Source: Thalassomonas sp. RHCl1 (lineage in GTDB: Bacteria; Pseudomonadota; Gammaproteobacteria; Enterobacterales; Alteromonadaceae). Taken from it: 64,000 nucleotides of DNA. The stretch lies in NCBI RefSeq assembly GCF_947387555.1, contig NZ_CANDNZ010000001.1:806001-870000 (forward strand). Direction: 5' to 3'. The translations under genes and the position numbers were made by a program. The notes under the pieces are model-generated. The model saw only the letters and a list, made by a program, of their open reading frames with translations. It searched no databases and was not told the DNA's origin. Positions 19,099 to 28,844 of this stretch are shown piece after piece; the stretch's first letter is position 1, and each line of letters starts with the position of its first letter.

Positions 19099-19881
19099 TC
19101 AGAAGCTGTAGACTAAGGTCATTGCCGTTTGGGTATCGGTGTTTTCTTTATCGTCTTCCACTTCGGTATTGTGATCTATGGTGAAGCTAAATTTCAGCTG
19201 CAGGGTTTCGATCAGTTTGGTGGTAATGGAACTTTCCGCCTTATAGGTGCTGTTTTCACCGCTTTTTGGTGAATACTTGGCGGTAAACTGTTGTCTGAAC
19301 TCGACATGTTCATTCAGCTTACGTAAATACAAGGCCTGGGCCTGAATAATAAAGCTGTTGCTGGTCTCACCTGAGCTGTCGTCTGTGTCTTTCAGGACAT
19401 CTCGTTTGAAACCTGGTCCGATATCGGCGTCAAAACTTGCCGTTTCACTTTCATACCAGCGGCGACCCCAACCCAAAGACAGTGATGACTGGTTTTCAAA
19501 ACCGCTGAACCTGTCGTCTTTATAGGCGAAGTTACCATAGACATAATTTTTTTCTTCTACACCTAAGGTATAGTTAGTTTGTGATACCAGTTCCCATTTT
19601 TGATCGCTGGTGTCCATGCTGGTATCGCCGTCTTCATCTTCTGTTTCGGTTTTTTTCACCAGCAGATCGAATTCGAAAATGCTCTTCCATTTCTCTTGTT
19701 CATATTTGAGATCAAAACCGGTTTTAATATCCGCACTTTTGGTGTTGCCGGTTTGATAAAGAAAACCCAGCTCGGCCGATGTGGTAAAAGGGGAAGCCGG
19801 TTGTTCGCTGTTTTCGGCGGCGGTGGCTGCCAGGGGGACCAGGCAAAATACGGCGGTTGCCAGTTTTGATGTCATTAGCAT
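19099..19881 (-). CDS. DUF481 (YdiY-like) outer membrane protein
   Basis: A 260-residue protein with a signal peptide (cleaved near LAATAAENS) and a mature part made of alternating amphipathic strands ending in an aromatic residue (TLVYSF), the hallmark of an outer-membrane beta barrel. The segments ELGFLYQTGNTKSADIKTG and SLGWGRRWYES are typical of DUF481. The family's function is not established; members appear in salt- or acid-induced sets. Unusually acidic loops (TETEDEDGDTS, EVEDDKENTD) suggest calcium or salt adaptation. A perfect 9-bp stem (CAGGCAGAG with CTCTGCCTG, about 19061-19091) lies just downstream. Confidence 0.85.
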   Translation of the reverse strand: MLMTSKLATAVFCLVPLAATAAENSEQPASPFTTSAELGFLYQTGNTKSADIKTGFDLKYEQEKWKSIFEFDLLVKKTETEDEDGDTSMDTSDQKWELVSQTNYTLGVEEKNYVYGNFAYKDDRFSGFENQSSLSLGWGRRWYESETASFDADIGPGFKRDVLKDTDDSSGETSNSFIIQAQALYLRKLNEHVEFRQQFTAKYSPKSGENSTYKAESSITTKLIETLQLKFSFTIDHNTEVEDDKENTDTQTAMTLVYSF

Positions 19882-20034
19882 TCTCTTTATTAGTGTTTAT
19901 GAGTACGGAGTACAGAACTTTTGCCGGATTTTAACGTCGACACACATGACCAGGGCAAAATTTCGCGGTTATTATAGAGAAAAAGTGGCGGGTTAACTAT
20001 AACTAAACATATAAAAATGAGCGTTTGGTAACAA

Positions 20035-20056
20035 AAAAGGGCCGAAGGGCCCTTTT
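20035..20056 (-). terminator. Rho-independent terminator of the class II aldolase gene
   Basis: On the minus strand AAAAGGGCC pairs with GGCCCTTTT around a 4-base loop and runs into further T, 30 bases after the stop of the class II aldolase gene. Confidence 0.9.
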
Positions 20057-20086
20057 ATTTAGAGTATATGGCTTAAGAAAAGCTAC

Positions 20087-21151
20087 TTACTTGATTAGCG
20101 CCTTTAACTGGCCGCTTTGGTATTTCTGATACATTTCTTCCAAAGATACAGCTTTGATCTTGCTGGCATTACCTGCGGTATGGAAGGCTTCATAACGAGC
20201 CTTACAGATCTCATACATGGCCTGAGTGGAAGCTTTCAGGTATTTACGCGGATCAAATTCACTTGGGTTTTGCGCCATAAAGCGGCGGATAGCGCCGGTG
20301 GCGGCCAAACGCAAGTCGGTATCGATATTGATCTTACGCACCCCGTGTTTAATACCTTCCTGAAGCTGGTCTACCGGTACGCCGTAAGTTTCCGGGATCT
20401 CGCCGCCAAACTCATTAATGACTGCCAGCCATTCTTGCGGCACGGATGAAGAACCATGCATGACCAGGTGAGTGTTCGGGATGCGGGTGTGGATTTCTTT
20501 AATGCGGTCGATGGCCAGGATATCACCTGTCGGTGGACGGGTGAACTTGTAGGCGCCGTGGGAAGTACCGCAGGCAATGGCCAGGGCATCTACTTGAGTT
20601 TTGGCAACAAAATCGGCGGCTTCTTCCGGATCTGTCAGCATTTGCTCGGTGCTTAATATCCCTTCTGCGCCGATACCGTCTTCTTCACCGGCCATTCCGG
20701 TTTCTAATGATCCCAAACAGCCTAACTCACCTTCAACCGATACGCCGCAGGCATGCGCCATTTCTACGGTGCGGCGGGTAACATCAACGTTGTATTCATA
20801 GCTGGTAGGAGTTTTACCGTCTTCTCCTAGTGAGCCGTCCATCATGACCGAAGAAAAGCCTAACTGGATTGAGCGTTGGCAGACGCTGGGAGAGGTACCG
20901 TGATCCTGGTGCATAACCACAGGAATGTGGGGGAACTCTTCGATGGCGGCAAGAATTAAATGACGTAAAAAAGGAGCACCGGCATAACTTCTGGCACCGG
21001 CTGAGGCCTGCATGATCACCGGGCTATCGGTATCACTGGCTGCCTGCATGATGGCGCGAACTTGCTCTAAGTTGTTGACATTAAATGCGGGAATACCATA
21101 TTCAAACTCTGCAGCGTGATCTAGCATTTGGCGCATAGAAACTAAAGCCAT
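20087..21151 (-). CDS. fba: Fructose-bisphosphate aldolase, class II
   Basis: A 354-residue zinc-dependent class II aldolase (class IIB-like, related to CbbA) that interconverts fructose-1,6-bisphosphate and two triose phosphates. Zinc-binding and catalytic segments are visible: [15 protein letters not shown] near residue 78, [12 protein letters not shown] near 139, [11 protein letters not shown] near 194 and [11 protein letters not shown] near 229, plus [11 protein letters not shown] near 275. It is the last gene of the glycolytic cluster, but a hairpin terminator separates it from the class I aldolase gene and a palindrome lies 54 bases upstream, so it probably has its own promoter. Confidence 0.96.
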   Translation of the reverse strand: MALVSMRQMLDHAAEFEYGIPAFNVNNLEQVRAIMQAASDTDSPVIMQASAGARSYAGAPFLRHLILAAIEEFPHIPVVMHQDHGTSPSVCQRSIQLGFSSVMMDGSLGEDGKTPTSYEYNVDVTRRTVEMAHACGVSVEGELGCLGSLETGMAGEEDGIGAEGILSTEQMLTDPEEAADFVAKTQVDALAIACGTSHGAYKFTRPPTGDILAIDRIKEIHTRIPNTHLVMHGSSSVPQEWLAVINEFGGEIPETYGVPVDQLQEGIKHGVRKINIDTDLRLAATGAIRRFMAQNPSEFDPRKYLKASTQAMYEICKARYEAFHTAGNASKIKAVSLEEMYQKYQSGQLKALIK

Positions 21152-21204
21152 GAAACTACTCCTAAGTAAAATTTGTCATTAATTCGGTGAAAAGTGTATC
21201 TTGC

Positions 21205-21220
21205 GATGAAAGCTTTCATC
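21205..21220. promoter_or_regulatory. Perfect 16-bp palindrome upstream of the class II aldolase gene
   Basis: GATGAAAGCTTTCATC is a perfect palindrome 54 bases before the fba start. The core TGAAAGCTTTCA resembles the Cra/FruR operator TGAAACGTTTCA, with GC in place of the central CG. A LacI-family sugar regulator site is plausible but unproven. Confidence 0.45.
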
Positions 21221-21347
21221 TTGCGGGCCAGGATTATATCAGAACTCGCCGGTAACTGGCAGTGAAGTTTGCAGATAAGTGTATTTAAATCGAAGATTTT
21301 AAATTAAGCCGTATTTTGTTCGAAAATTACGAAAAAAGTAATGGAAA

Positions 21348-21367
21348 TCCCGGCTGTATCGCCGGGA
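21348..21367 (-). terminator. Terminator-like hairpin after the class I aldolase gene
   Basis: TCCCGGC pairs with GCCGGGA around a 6-base loop. On the minus strand a T-rich tract (ACTTTTTTC) follows at a short distance. It would separate the class I aldolase transcript from the class II aldolase gene. Confidence 0.65.
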
Positions 21368-21442
21368 ATACTGGTATTTATTGAAATTGCCGGTGAAAGT
21401 TAACAACAGGTGTTTTTGTTGTTTTACCGTGTTTTGGCCAGA

Positions 21443-22339
21443 TTAACACTTAGATGCCTGAAAAATACTTTCTATGGCATTATCCAATGCCGCATTAAAG
21501 TCCTGATCCGTTTGCTTTTGACTCAGCCCTTCGGTCAGTGCGCGGGAAAAACTGGCGATCATGCCACGGTTTGCCGCGACCTTTTCATTGGCCTGGGCCC
21601 GGCTATAACCGCCGGAAAGGGCGACCACTTTAAGGACTTTAGGGTGTTTGATGCATTCGAGGTAAAAGTTATCGCTCTCGGGTAAAGTTAATTTGAGCAT
21701 CACAGGTTTATCGCCGGGCAGGGCATCGAGTTGTGCCAGCAAGGCGGTTTTGAGCAAGGCTTCCGCCGCCGCTTTTTCCGGACTGTGAATATCTATTTCC
21801 GGCTCAATGATCGGGGTCAGCTCCTTGGCTAATATTTCTTTGGCCAGGGTAAATTGCTGCTCAACAATGGCCTTGATGCCAGCTTCGTTGGCGAGTTTGA
21901 TCACCGAGCGCATTTTGGTGCCAAAGACACCCTGGCCATTGGCTTTATCGAGTAACTTGCCTAAATCCGGTATGGTTTTCATTAGCTGAACGCCGTTTTC
22001 TTCTTCGACCAGGCCTTTATCGACCTTGAGGAAAGGCACGATATTTTTTTTCTGCCACAAATAGGCTGCGCTGTCTAAACCGGCGATTTTCCGGTCCAGG
22101 GTATTTTCAAATAAGATAGCCCCCAAGATCCTGCTGCCGGTAAAGACGTCACTGGTGATGATGCGGGTACGCATCTGGTGCACCAGGTCAAACATTTCGT
22201 CATCTCCCTGGTATGCATCTTCTGCTATGCCGTAAAGACGCAGGGCTTTTGGGGTGCTGCCGCCGCTTTGGTCGAGGGCGGCGATAAAACCATCCTGGTT
22301 TTTGATTTTTTCCAGCATATGAGCTTTAGCCATGTTCAT
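21443..22339 (-). CDS. Fructose-bisphosphate aldolase, class I
   Basis: A 298-residue class I aldolase of the bacterial Staphylococcus-like type, using a lysine Schiff base instead of zinc. Segments [33 protein letters not shown] and [11 protein letters not shown] (with the Schiff-base lysine candidate) are typical. It is not related in fold details to the adjacent class II enzyme, so the cell has two independent aldolases side by side. It follows pgk by 143 bases that carry three small hairpins. A class I enzyme that needs no metal could help gluconeogenesis or growth under zinc limitation or oxidative stress (inference). Confidence 0.93.
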   Translation of the reverse strand: MNMAKAHMLEKIKNQDGFIAALDQSGGSTPKALRLYGIAEDAYQGDDEMFDLVHQMRTRIITSDVFTGSRILGAILFENTLDRKIAGLDSAAYLWQKKNIVPFLKVDKGLVEEENGVQLMKTIPDLGKLLDKANGQGVFGTKMRSVIKLANEAGIKAIVEQQFTLAKEILAKELTPIIEPEIDIHSPEKAAAEALLKTALLAQLDALPGDKPVMLKLTLPESDNFYLECIKHPKVLKVVALSGGYSRAQANEKVAANRGMIASFSRALTEGLSQKQTDQDFNAALDNAIESIFQASKC

Positions 22340-22361
22340 ATTCCTTCTGTTTGGGCAGGAA

Positions 22362-22452
22362 GCAGATCAGTGAGACTACCGATCTGCTTTTATCGGGTCG
22401 TTAATCGAGTGCTTTATCGGCACTCATATTAATACTTGTTATTGCAAGTATT
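22362..22452 (-). other. Three consecutive hairpins between pgk and the class I aldolase gene
   Basis: Stems: GCAGATC/GATCTGC (22362-22387), GAGTGC/GCACTC (22407-22425) and AATACTTG/CAAGTATT (22431-22452). None is followed by a T-tract on the minus strand. They may be RNA-processing or stabilising structures, or protein sites, within the cluster. Confidence 0.5.
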
Positions 22453-22481
22453 AAACTATTTTCCCCTGAGTTCAAGAGGCA

Positions 22482-23657
22482 CTATTTGGCACGTTGCTCC
22501 AATATTTCTACTGCAGGTAATTTTTTGCCTTCAAGAAATTCCAGGAAAGCACCGCCGCCGGTAGAAATATAAGAAACCTTATCGGCAATATCATATTTAT
22601 CAACCGCGGCTAAGGTGTCGCCGCCACCGGCAATGGAAAAGGCGCTGCTGTCGGCAATGGCCCGGGCAATAACTTCTGTGCCTTTACCGAATTGATCGAA
22701 CTCAAATACGCCTACCGGGCCGTTCCAGACTATGGTACCCGCCTTGGCGATAATGTCTGCCAGTGCCTGGGCGGAATCCGGGCCGATATCGAAAATCATG
22801 TCATCGGCGGCAACCTGGTCGACAGGTTTCAGGGTCGCTGCGGCGCTTTCGGAAAATTCCTGACCGACGACAACATCGCTCGGTACCGGGATATCACCGT
22901 TATTGTCCTGCGCCTGCTTGGTTAAGCGCTGGGCTTCACTGACGAGATCTGCTTCATATAAGGATTTCCCTACGTCATGGCCCTGGGCGGCAATAAAGGT
23001 GTTGGCAATACCGCCGCCAACCACCAGCTGGTCAACAACACCGGCTAAAGACTCCAGAACGGTTAATTTCGTGGAAACTTTTGAGCCGCCGACAATGGCC
23101 ACCAGCGGGCGGGCGGGTTTGTCCAGGGCCTTGGCCAGAGCTTCAAGTTCACCTGCCAATAGCGGACCGGCACAGGCGGTTGGGGCATATTTGGCGACGC
23201 CATGGGTGCTGGCCTGGGCGCGGTGAGCGGTGCCGAAAGCGTCCATCACAAAGACATCACACAGTGCGGCTAACTGTTTAGCCAAGGCATCGTCATTGCT
23301 TTTTTCGCCTTTGTTAAAACGGATATTTTCAAAGATCACCAGTTCGCCGGCGCCAACTTCTACGCCGTCTAAGTAATCCGTTACCAGGCGGACAGGATAA
23401 TTTAATGCCGCTGCCAGATAGTCAACCACAGGCTGCAGGGAAAATTCAGGGTTAAATTCCCCCTCAACCGGGCGGCCCAGGTGAGACATCACCATGACCT
23501 TACCACCGGCTTCAAGCGCCAGTTTTATGGTGGGTAGCGCCGCTTTTAAACGGGCATCTGAGCTTATTTTACCGTCTTTTACCGGTACATTCAGATCTTC
23601 ACGGATCAGCACCCGTTGACCGGCCAGCGCCAGATCGGTCATTTTAATGACAGACAT
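22482..23657 (-). CDS. pgk: Phosphoglycerate kinase
   Basis: A 391-residue phosphoglycerate kinase, the usual bacterial length, moving phosphate between 1,3-bisphosphoglycerate and ADP. The N-terminal signature [17 protein letters not shown], the substrate-binding [13 protein letters not shown] and the C-terminal nucleotide segments [14 protein letters not shown] and [12 protein letters not shown] are all present. It lies 183 bases downstream of epd on the same strand, with a spacer that has no gene. The epd-pgk-fba order is a classical gammaproteobacterial arrangement. Confidence 0.98.
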   Translation of the reverse strand: MSVIKMTDLALAGQRVLIREDLNVPVKDGKISSDARLKAALPTIKLALEAGGKVMVMSHLGRPVEGEFNPEFSLQPVVDYLAAALNYPVRLVTDYLDGVEVGAGELVIFENIRFNKGEKSNDDALAKQLAALCDVFVMDAFGTAHRAQASTHGVAKYAPTACAGPLLAGELEALAKALDKPARPLVAIVGGSKVSTKLTVLESLAGVVDQLVVGGGIANTFIAAQGHDVGKSLYEADLVSEAQRLTKQAQDNNGDIPVPSDVVVGQEFSESAAATLKPVDQVAADDMIFDIGPDSAQALADIIAKAGTIVWNGPVGVFEFDQFGKGTEVIARAIADSSAFSIAGGGDTLAAVDKYDIADKVSYISTGGGAFLEFLEGKKLPAVEILEQRAK

Positions 23658-23840
23658 GATAAATCTCCCTTAATTGCTTTGTTTAGGATTAAAAAGGTTA
23701 ATAAATAAAGATGAAAGAGGTTAATGGCTAATGCCTGGACAAACGCTATCACCCGGAGGGTAGGAAGGCCGGGCATAGCATTTGTTAAAAATTTTTGTAC
23801 AGAAACAGGTGCAGAAAAAACGTTAACGGGCGAGGGGCGA

Positions 23841-24854
23841 TTAAAGCGCATGGCCCATGACCTCTGCGGTGTCTAACATGCGGTTGGCGAATCCCCATTC
23901 GTTATCGCACCAGATTAATAATTTTACCAGGCGCTTATGGCTGACCCGGGTTTGATTGCCGTCGACGATACAGGAATGGGGGTCGTGATTAAAATCAATC
24001 GAAACCAGCGGCTCTTCGGTATAACCTAAAATCCCCGCCAGGCCGTTGGTTTGGGCATATTGGATGGCGTTGTTGATATCGGCTATGGTGACATCACTAT
24101 TGAGGGTTAAGCTTAAATCCATTGCGGTAACATTTAAGGTCGGCACCCGTACCGCTATCGCCTCAAAACGTCCGGAAAACTGGGGTAAAATCCGCTCTAT
24201 GCCGACCGCCAGCTTGGTATCCACCGGGATAATGGACTGGCTTGCCGCCCGGGTACGGCGCAGGTCGCTGTGGTAGGCATCTATCACCTGCTGATCATGC
24301 ATGGAAGAATGTATGGTGGTAATGGTGCCGCTTTCCACGCCAAAGGCGTCTTCGATGACCTTGATCACCGGGACCACACAGTTGGTGGTGCAGGAGCCGT
24401 TGGAAACCACTTTATGTGGTGCGCCGAGCTGCTGGTGGTTGATGCCGTAAATGATAGTAGCATCGATGTCCTGGGCACCGGGATGTGAAAACAGCACCTT
24501 CTTTGCCCCCTGGTTAATATGTTGCTGTCCGTCGGCCTGGGAGCCGTATTTACCGGTGCAATCAAGTACGATATCGACATTGTGAGCTTGCCAGTCAAGC
24601 TGGTCGAGGGCGTCGATATGCGTGAGTTTGACTTCATCCCCGGCGATGTTCAGTCCCTGCGGGGTTTGTTCCACGGCAAAGGAAAACCTGCCATGGGTGG
24701 AGTCATATTTTAATAAATGGGCGATGCCTTCCGGCGTGGCTAATTCATTGATGGCGACCAGGTTGAATTCCTGATTGCGGCCATTTTCATAGAGTGCTCT
24801 AACAATGCTGCGGCCGATGCGGCCAAAACCATTGATGGCAATATTTATGGGCAT
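23841..24854 (-). CDS. epd: D-erythrose-4-phosphate dehydrogenase
   Basis: A 337-residue enzyme of the GAPDH superfamily. The Rossmann start [15 protein letters not shown], the active-site segment SNGSCTTNC (catalytic Cys) and the segment [20 protein letters not shown] are present. The last, together with [19 protein letters not shown], is the Epd rather than the GapA form, so the likely reaction is erythrose-4-phosphate to 4-phosphoerythronate, the first step of pyridoxal phosphate synthesis. Its place between tkt (which makes erythrose-4-phosphate) and pgk supports that. A GAPDH role cannot be fully excluded. Confidence 0.9.
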   Translation of the reverse strand: MPINIAINGFGRIGRSIVRALYENGRNQEFNLVAINELATPEGIAHLLKYDSTHGRFSFAVEQTPQGLNIAGDEVKLTHIDALDQLDWQAHNVDIVLDCTGKYGSQADGQQHINQGAKKVLFSHPGAQDIDATIIYGINHQQLGAPHKVVSNGSCTTNCVVPVIKVIEDAFGVESGTITTIHSSMHDQQVIDAYHSDLRRTRAASQSIIPVDTKLAVGIERILPQFSGRFEAIAVRVPTLNVTAMDLSLTLNSDVTIADINNAIQYAQTNGLAGILGYTEEPLVSIDFNHDPHSCIVDGNQTRVSHKRLVKLLIWCDNEWGFANRMLDTAEVMGHAL

Positions 24855-24924
24855 AATTCATCGCTAGTAGAAACTAAAGTGAAGGGGGAGCAGCAACAAG
24901 TGTGCTGCTCCCTGTTTTGGGTGA

Positions 24925-26919
24925 TTAACCCAGGTTGTTTACTGTGTTAACAACATTGTCTGCGGTAAAGCCGAAATGTTCGAACAAGGCATTGCCCGGC
25001 GCCGACTCACCAAAGGTGGTCATGCCAACAACGGCACCTTGGAAACCGACATATTTATACCAGAAATCGGTATGGGCGGCTTCGATGGCAACACGCTTAG
25101 TGACGCTTGACGGTAATATAGACTCTTTATAATCGCTGCTTTGCTGGTCGAAAACATTGGTGGACGGCATGGAAACCACGCGTACCTGTTTGCCGTCAGC
25201 GCTCAGTTTTTCTGCTGCGGCCATCGCCAGGGCAACTTCTGAGCCGGTGGCAATCAAGATCACTTCTGGGGTAGCTTCACTGTCTTTTAAGATATAACCA
25301 CCTTTGGCAATATCGCTTACCTGGCTATCAGAGCGATCTTGTGCCGGCAGGCCCTGACGGCTAAATACCAGTGATGTCGGGCCATCGCGGCGCTCAACCG
25401 CAGCTTTCCAGGCAACGGCAGATTCGGTGGCATCACAAGGGCGCCAGGTCACCATGTTAGGCGTGGTTCTTAAGTTGGTTAACTGCTCGATCGGCTGATG
25501 GGTCGGGCCGTCTTCACCCTGACCGATACTGTCATGGGTATAAACAAAGACATTCTGGATCCCCATTAGCGCCGACATACGTACGGCATTACGGGCGTAT
25601 TCCATAAACATCATGAAAGTGGCGCCATAGTTGATGAAACCGCCGTGCAGGGAGACACCGTTCATGATGCCGCTCATACCAAACTCTCGTACACCGTAGT
25701 AGATGTAGTTACCGGCAGGGTCGGTTTCTATGCCTTTTGAGCCGGACCATAAAGTCAGGTTAGAGCCGGCTAAATCAGCGGAGCCGCCCAGTAATTCAGG
25801 TAACAGGCTACCGAAGGCTTCGATGGCATTTTGCGAGGCTTTACGTGAAGCGATGTTTTCGCCTTTTGCCTGGCACTCGGCGATAAAGGCATTAGCCTTT
25901 TCTTCAAAATCAGCAGGTAAGTTGCCGTCAATCACCCGGCGCTGGTATTCGGCGGCGAGTTCCGGGTGGGCATTTTGGTAAGCGGCAAATTTTTCGTTCC
26001 AGCTTACCTGGCTCGCCTGGCCTTTTTCTTTTTGATCCCACTTGGCATAAACATCGGCCGGTATCTCAAACGGGGCATGTGGCCAGTTTAAAAATTCACG
26101 GGCAGCGGCAATTTCTTCTTCGCCTAAAGGTGCGCCGTGACAGTCATGGCTACCGGACTTATTAGGAGAGCCGAAACCGATAATGGTTTTACAACAGATC
26201 ATGGTCGGCTTGTCGGTAACCGATTTCGCTTCTTCAATGGCCTTGGCAACGGCTTCTGAGTCGTGGCCGTCAACATCGCTGATCACATGCCAGCCGTAGG
26301 CGGTGAAACGTGCCGGGGTATCATCGCTGAACCAGCCTTCAACATGGCCGTCGATGGAAATACCGTTGTCATCCCAAAAAGCAATCAGTTTACCCAGGCC
26401 TAAGGTACCGGCTAATGAACAGGCTTCATGGGAAATACCTTCCATCAAACAACCGTCGCCTAAGAAACAGTAAGTGAAGTGATCAACGATATCGTGACCT
26501 TCACGGTTAAATTGTGCCGCCAGGGTTTTTTCGGCAATGGCCATACCTACGGCATTAGAGATACCTGCGCCTAACGGGCCGGTAGTGGTTTCTACACCCG
26601 GCGTGTAACCGTATTCCGGGTGGCCCGGGGTTTTAGAATGCAACTGACGGAAGTTCTGCAGTTCTTCAATCGGCAGATCATAACCGGATAAATGCAACAG
26701 GGAGTAAATCAGCATAGAGCCGTGACCGTTGGACAGGATGAAACGGTCGCGGTCGGCCCAGTTGGGATCGGCCGGGTTATGCTTTAAAAAGTCACGCCAT
26801 AATACTTCGGCGATATCCGCCATACCCATAGGGGCTCCAGGGTGACCTGATTTCGCTTTTTGCACGGCATCCATGCTTAGGGCTCTGATTGCATTGGCCA
26901 ACTCTTGACGCGACGACAT
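24925..26919 (-). CDS. tkt: Transketolase
   Basis: A 664-residue thiamine-diphosphate enzyme (E. coli TktA is 663) moving two-carbon units in the pentose phosphate pathway. The thiamine-binding GDG...N motif is seen as [15 protein letters not shown] to DDNGISIDG (residues about 152-190). The middle pyrimidine domain has [14 protein letters not shown] and [17 protein letters not shown]. The C-terminal domain is complete. GGAG precedes the ATG. It is the first gene of the tkt-epd-pgk cluster, 70 bases before epd. Confidence 0.97.
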   Translation of the reverse strand: MSSRQELANAIRALSMDAVQKAKSGHPGAPMGMADIAEVLWRDFLKHNPADPNWADRDRFILSNGHGSMLIYSLLHLSGYDLPIEELQNFRQLHSKTPGHPEYGYTPGVETTTGPLGAGISNAVGMAIAEKTLAAQFNREGHDIVDHFTYCFLGDGCLMEGISHEACSLAGTLGLGKLIAFWDDNGISIDGHVEGWFSDDTPARFTAYGWHVISDVDGHDSEAVAKAIEEAKSVTDKPTMICCKTIIGFGSPNKSGSHDCHGAPLGEEEIAAAREFLNWPHAPFEIPADVYAKWDQKEKGQASQVSWNEKFAAYQNAHPELAAEYQRRVIDGNLPADFEEKANAFIAECQAKGENIASRKASQNAIEAFGSLLPELLGGSADLAGSNLTLWSGSKGIETDPAGNYIYYGVREFGMSGIMNGVSLHGGFINYGATFMMFMEYARNAVRMSALMGIQNVFVYTHDSIGQGEDGPTHQPIEQLTNLRTTPNMVTWRPCDATESAVAWKAAVERRDGPTSLVFSRQGLPAQDRSDSQVSDIAKGGYILKDSEATPEVILIATGSEVALAMAAAEKLSADGKQVRVVSMPSTNVFDQQSSDYKESILPSSVTKRVAIEAAHTDFWYKYVGFQGAVVGMTTFGESAPGNALFEHFGFTADNVVNTVNNLG

Positions 26920-27196
26920 AGGGACTCCAAATCTGAAATGTTAATAAGAAAAAAATTGCCCGTATTTTCTCTTAGTGTCCGCCTTAGCGCAAATGTTATT
27001 ACGTTATTTATTATATTTTTTCCCGTCACATTGTAACTTATTAATAACTAGGTACTTTATCTGGCGTTTTCTCTTGTATAGACAAGCTTTTCCACTGAGA
27101 TAGTGGTGAAAAATTACCGTTTTAACGGTATTATTGCCGTGATAGATATCTGTGCTTTTTAACTTATTCACCAAGATTTGATGGGGTAACCCTTAT

Positions 27197-28123
27197 ATGT
27201 CGATTGCATTGCTGGTCACAGACAGGGATTTAACTGTATTGGCACAAGGGCTTAAACAGGCCTTGCCGGGAGTAAACATTCAATGCTGGCCGGATATCTC
27301 GCAACCGGAAGAGGTTGAATTTGCCGTTGCCTGGCAGCAGCCCAAAAATTGTTGGGCCAAGCTGCCTGGACTTAAGGTGATCAGCTCATTGGGGGCCGGC
27401 TGTGATGCGTTGTTCTCGGATCCCGATTTGCCAAGCAATGTTCAGATCACCCGTATCGTAGATCCCGGCTTATCCGGGCAGATGGCGGAATATGTGCTTG
27501 CAAGCATCTTGATGCTTAAGTGTCGTTTTGTTGCCTATTTCAAACAGCAGCAACAAGCCAACTGGCAGGTTTTGCCTAAAGAGAATAGACGGCAAAAAGT
27601 CACCATACTAGGGGTCGGCAGCATAGGGGAGGTGGTTGCCAAGCGCTTGATGGACAATGGCTTTGAAGTTAGCGGCTGGCGCCGGTCACAGAAGGCACAT
27701 CCGGATTACCGGGTATATTATGGTCAGGACCAACTGGAGCAGGCGGTTGCTGATGCCGATTATGTGGTGAGTATTTTACCCAACACCCCCGCCACCCAAG
27801 GATTAATCGACAAAGGCTTTTTCGAGAAGTTAAAATCAGGCTGCTTTTTGATAAATGTCGGACGGGGTCAAGCGGTGAACGATAGTGACTTAATTGATGC
27901 CTTGGATAAACAGGTGATTGCCGGGGCGGTATTGGACGTTTTCAACCATGAGCCCTTACCTGAAGATCATGCCTTTTGGCGGCATGAATCTGTGATATTA
28001 ACCCCGCATATTTCAGCAATTACCGATCAGCAAGAAGTGATCGCACAAATTGCCGGCAACTATAAAAAATTTCAGCAGGGACAGTTATTGGATAACCTGG
28101 TGGATATTGATAAGGGTTATTAG
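27197..28123 (+). CDS. ghrA: Glyoxylate/hydroxypyruvate reductase A-like dehydrogenase
   Basis: A 308-residue D-2-hydroxyacid dehydrogenase. The NAD(P)-binding GVGSIGEVVAKRL motif is at about residue 137, followed by GWRRS, which suggests an NADPH preference. Catalytic residues are seen as Arg in NVGRGQAV, Glu in VFNHEPLP and His in LTPHISA. Overall it matches GhrA, which reduces glyoxylate and hydroxypyruvate. Glyoxylate would be produced by the isocitrate lyase encoded nearby. It is divergent from tkt; the 277-base spacer contains a TACCGT/ACGGTA inverted repeat near 27115-27135 that could be an operator. Confidence 0.88.
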   Translation: MSIALLVTDRDLTVLAQGLKQALPGVNIQCWPDISQPEEVEFAVAWQQPKNCWAKLPGLKVISSLGAGCDALFSDPDLPSNVQITRIVDPGLSGQMAEYVLASILMLKCRFVAYFKQQQQANWQVLPKENRRQKVTILGVGSIGEVVAKRLMDNGFEVSGWRRSQKAHPDYRVYYGQDQLEQAVADADYVVSILPNTPATQGLIDKGFFEKLKSGCFLINVGRGQAVNDSDLIDALDKQVIAGAVLDVFNHEPLPEDHAFWRHESVILTPHISAITDQQEVIAQIAGNYKKFQQGQLLDNLVDIDKGY

Positions 28124-28282
28124 TTGTTAGCATGATTTTGTTAGCAGTTAACTAGCATCTTTGACATGAAACTGTAAGAAAAGGGTAAACAAAGATTGTA
28201 ATCAGTACCCGGATAGGTTAAGTTTTGAGCTGTTGTAGCTCATGCTAAAAAATAGAATAACCTGACTTTACAGGAATATAAA

Positions 28283-28417
28283 ATGAATAAGCCATCCTCA
28301 AGGGGATTTAAGCTGACAACAGTAATATTTGCAGTGTTAATATTAGCCTTGTCAGCCGTATTGAGTAATACCTCAATCGCTGATGACATCAATAGCAAAG
28401 TAGAAACATTAAAATAG
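28283..28417 (+). CDS. Small single-helix membrane or exported peptide
   Basis: A 44-residue frame with CAGGA seven bases upstream of its ATG and its own strong terminator 27 bases after the stop. A basic N-terminus (MNKPSSRGFK) is followed by a hydrophobic helix (TTVIFAVLILALSAVL) and a short acidic tail. It is either a membrane miniprotein or a secreted peptide with a 20-residue mature part. The isolated, well-punctuated unit argues that it is expressed. No family recognised. Confidence 0.6.
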   Translation: MNKPSSRGFKLTTVIFAVLILALSAVLSNTSIADDINSKVETLK

Positions 28418-28443
28418 TATTTATTTGTTATCAAGATAACTTC

Positions 28444-28472
28444 AAAGCCCCGTTCCGGGGCTTTTTTATACA
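28444..28472 (+). terminator. Rho-independent terminator of the 44-residue gene
   Basis: AAAGCCCCG pairs with CGGGGCTTT around a 3-base loop and is followed by more T. The third cluster of the dispersed repeat starts in this T-tract. Confidence 0.93.
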
Positions 28473-28575
28473 TGGAAGTATTTATCCTGCGATTACAGGA
28501 TGTGATAAAGCAGGATTTATACATGGAAGTATTTCAGCCTCCCGGCATAAGCTGAGCTTTTATATTACAGCATAT
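28467..28575 (+). repeat. Two degenerate copies of the dispersed repeat
   Basis: TATACATGGAAGTATTT occurs at about 28468 and again at about 28518. The first copy lacks the middle of the unit but keeps ATCCTGCGATTACAGGATG and the AAGCAGGATT end; the second keeps TTCAGCCTCCCGGCATAAGC and then decays. Same unit as at 539-745 and 5582-5774. Confidence 0.8.
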
Positions 28576-28638
28576 AAGCCTACGTTTTTTCTAAAAAAAC
28601 TTCCAATATATTCATATCTCCCGGCAAAAGATTTACTG

Positions 28639-28717
28639 CGGACACTGAACTCTGAACAAGTGTCCGCCTGAGTGTTCGCGGACACCGGCGGACAGCTTGA
28701 AGTGTCCGATCGGACAC
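28639..28717. promoter_or_regulatory. Array of GTGTCCG/CGGACAC sites, probable enhancers for the sigma54 activator
   Basis: Half-sites: CGGACAC 28639-28645, GTGTCCG 28660-28666, GTGTTCG-CGGACAC 28672-28685, CGGACAG 28689-28695, and the perfect 16-bp palindrome GTGTCCGATCGGACAC at 28702-28717. They lie 65-140 bases upstream of the -24/-12 promoter, a normal distance for binding by an NtrC-type activator, which this operon itself encodes. Confidence 0.8.
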
Positions 28718-28779
28718 AGTTGTTAGAGCGCCTTTAAATAAAGTTAAGTAAAAACAATTGATTACGTTTTTTGAAAACT

Positions 28780-28795
28780 TGGCATCCCAACTGCA
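28780..28795 (+). promoter_or_regulatory. Sigma54 (-24/-12) promoter of the efflux operon
   Basis: TGGCATCCCAACTGCA has GG (28781-28782) and GC (28793-28794) separated by exactly 10 bases, matching the sigma54 consensus TGGCAC-N5-TTGCA. Transcription would start near 28805, 40 bases before the first gene. Confidence 0.85.
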
Positions 28796-28844
28796 ACCTT
28801 AAGGGACAAGTGTTATTTCTTTATCAAGGTTCAAGAGTTTAATT

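Noticed and set aside
23639-23851. 70-residue minus-strand frame between epd and pgk
   Set aside because: It overlaps both gene ends, has no ribosome site and looks like read-through of the spacer.
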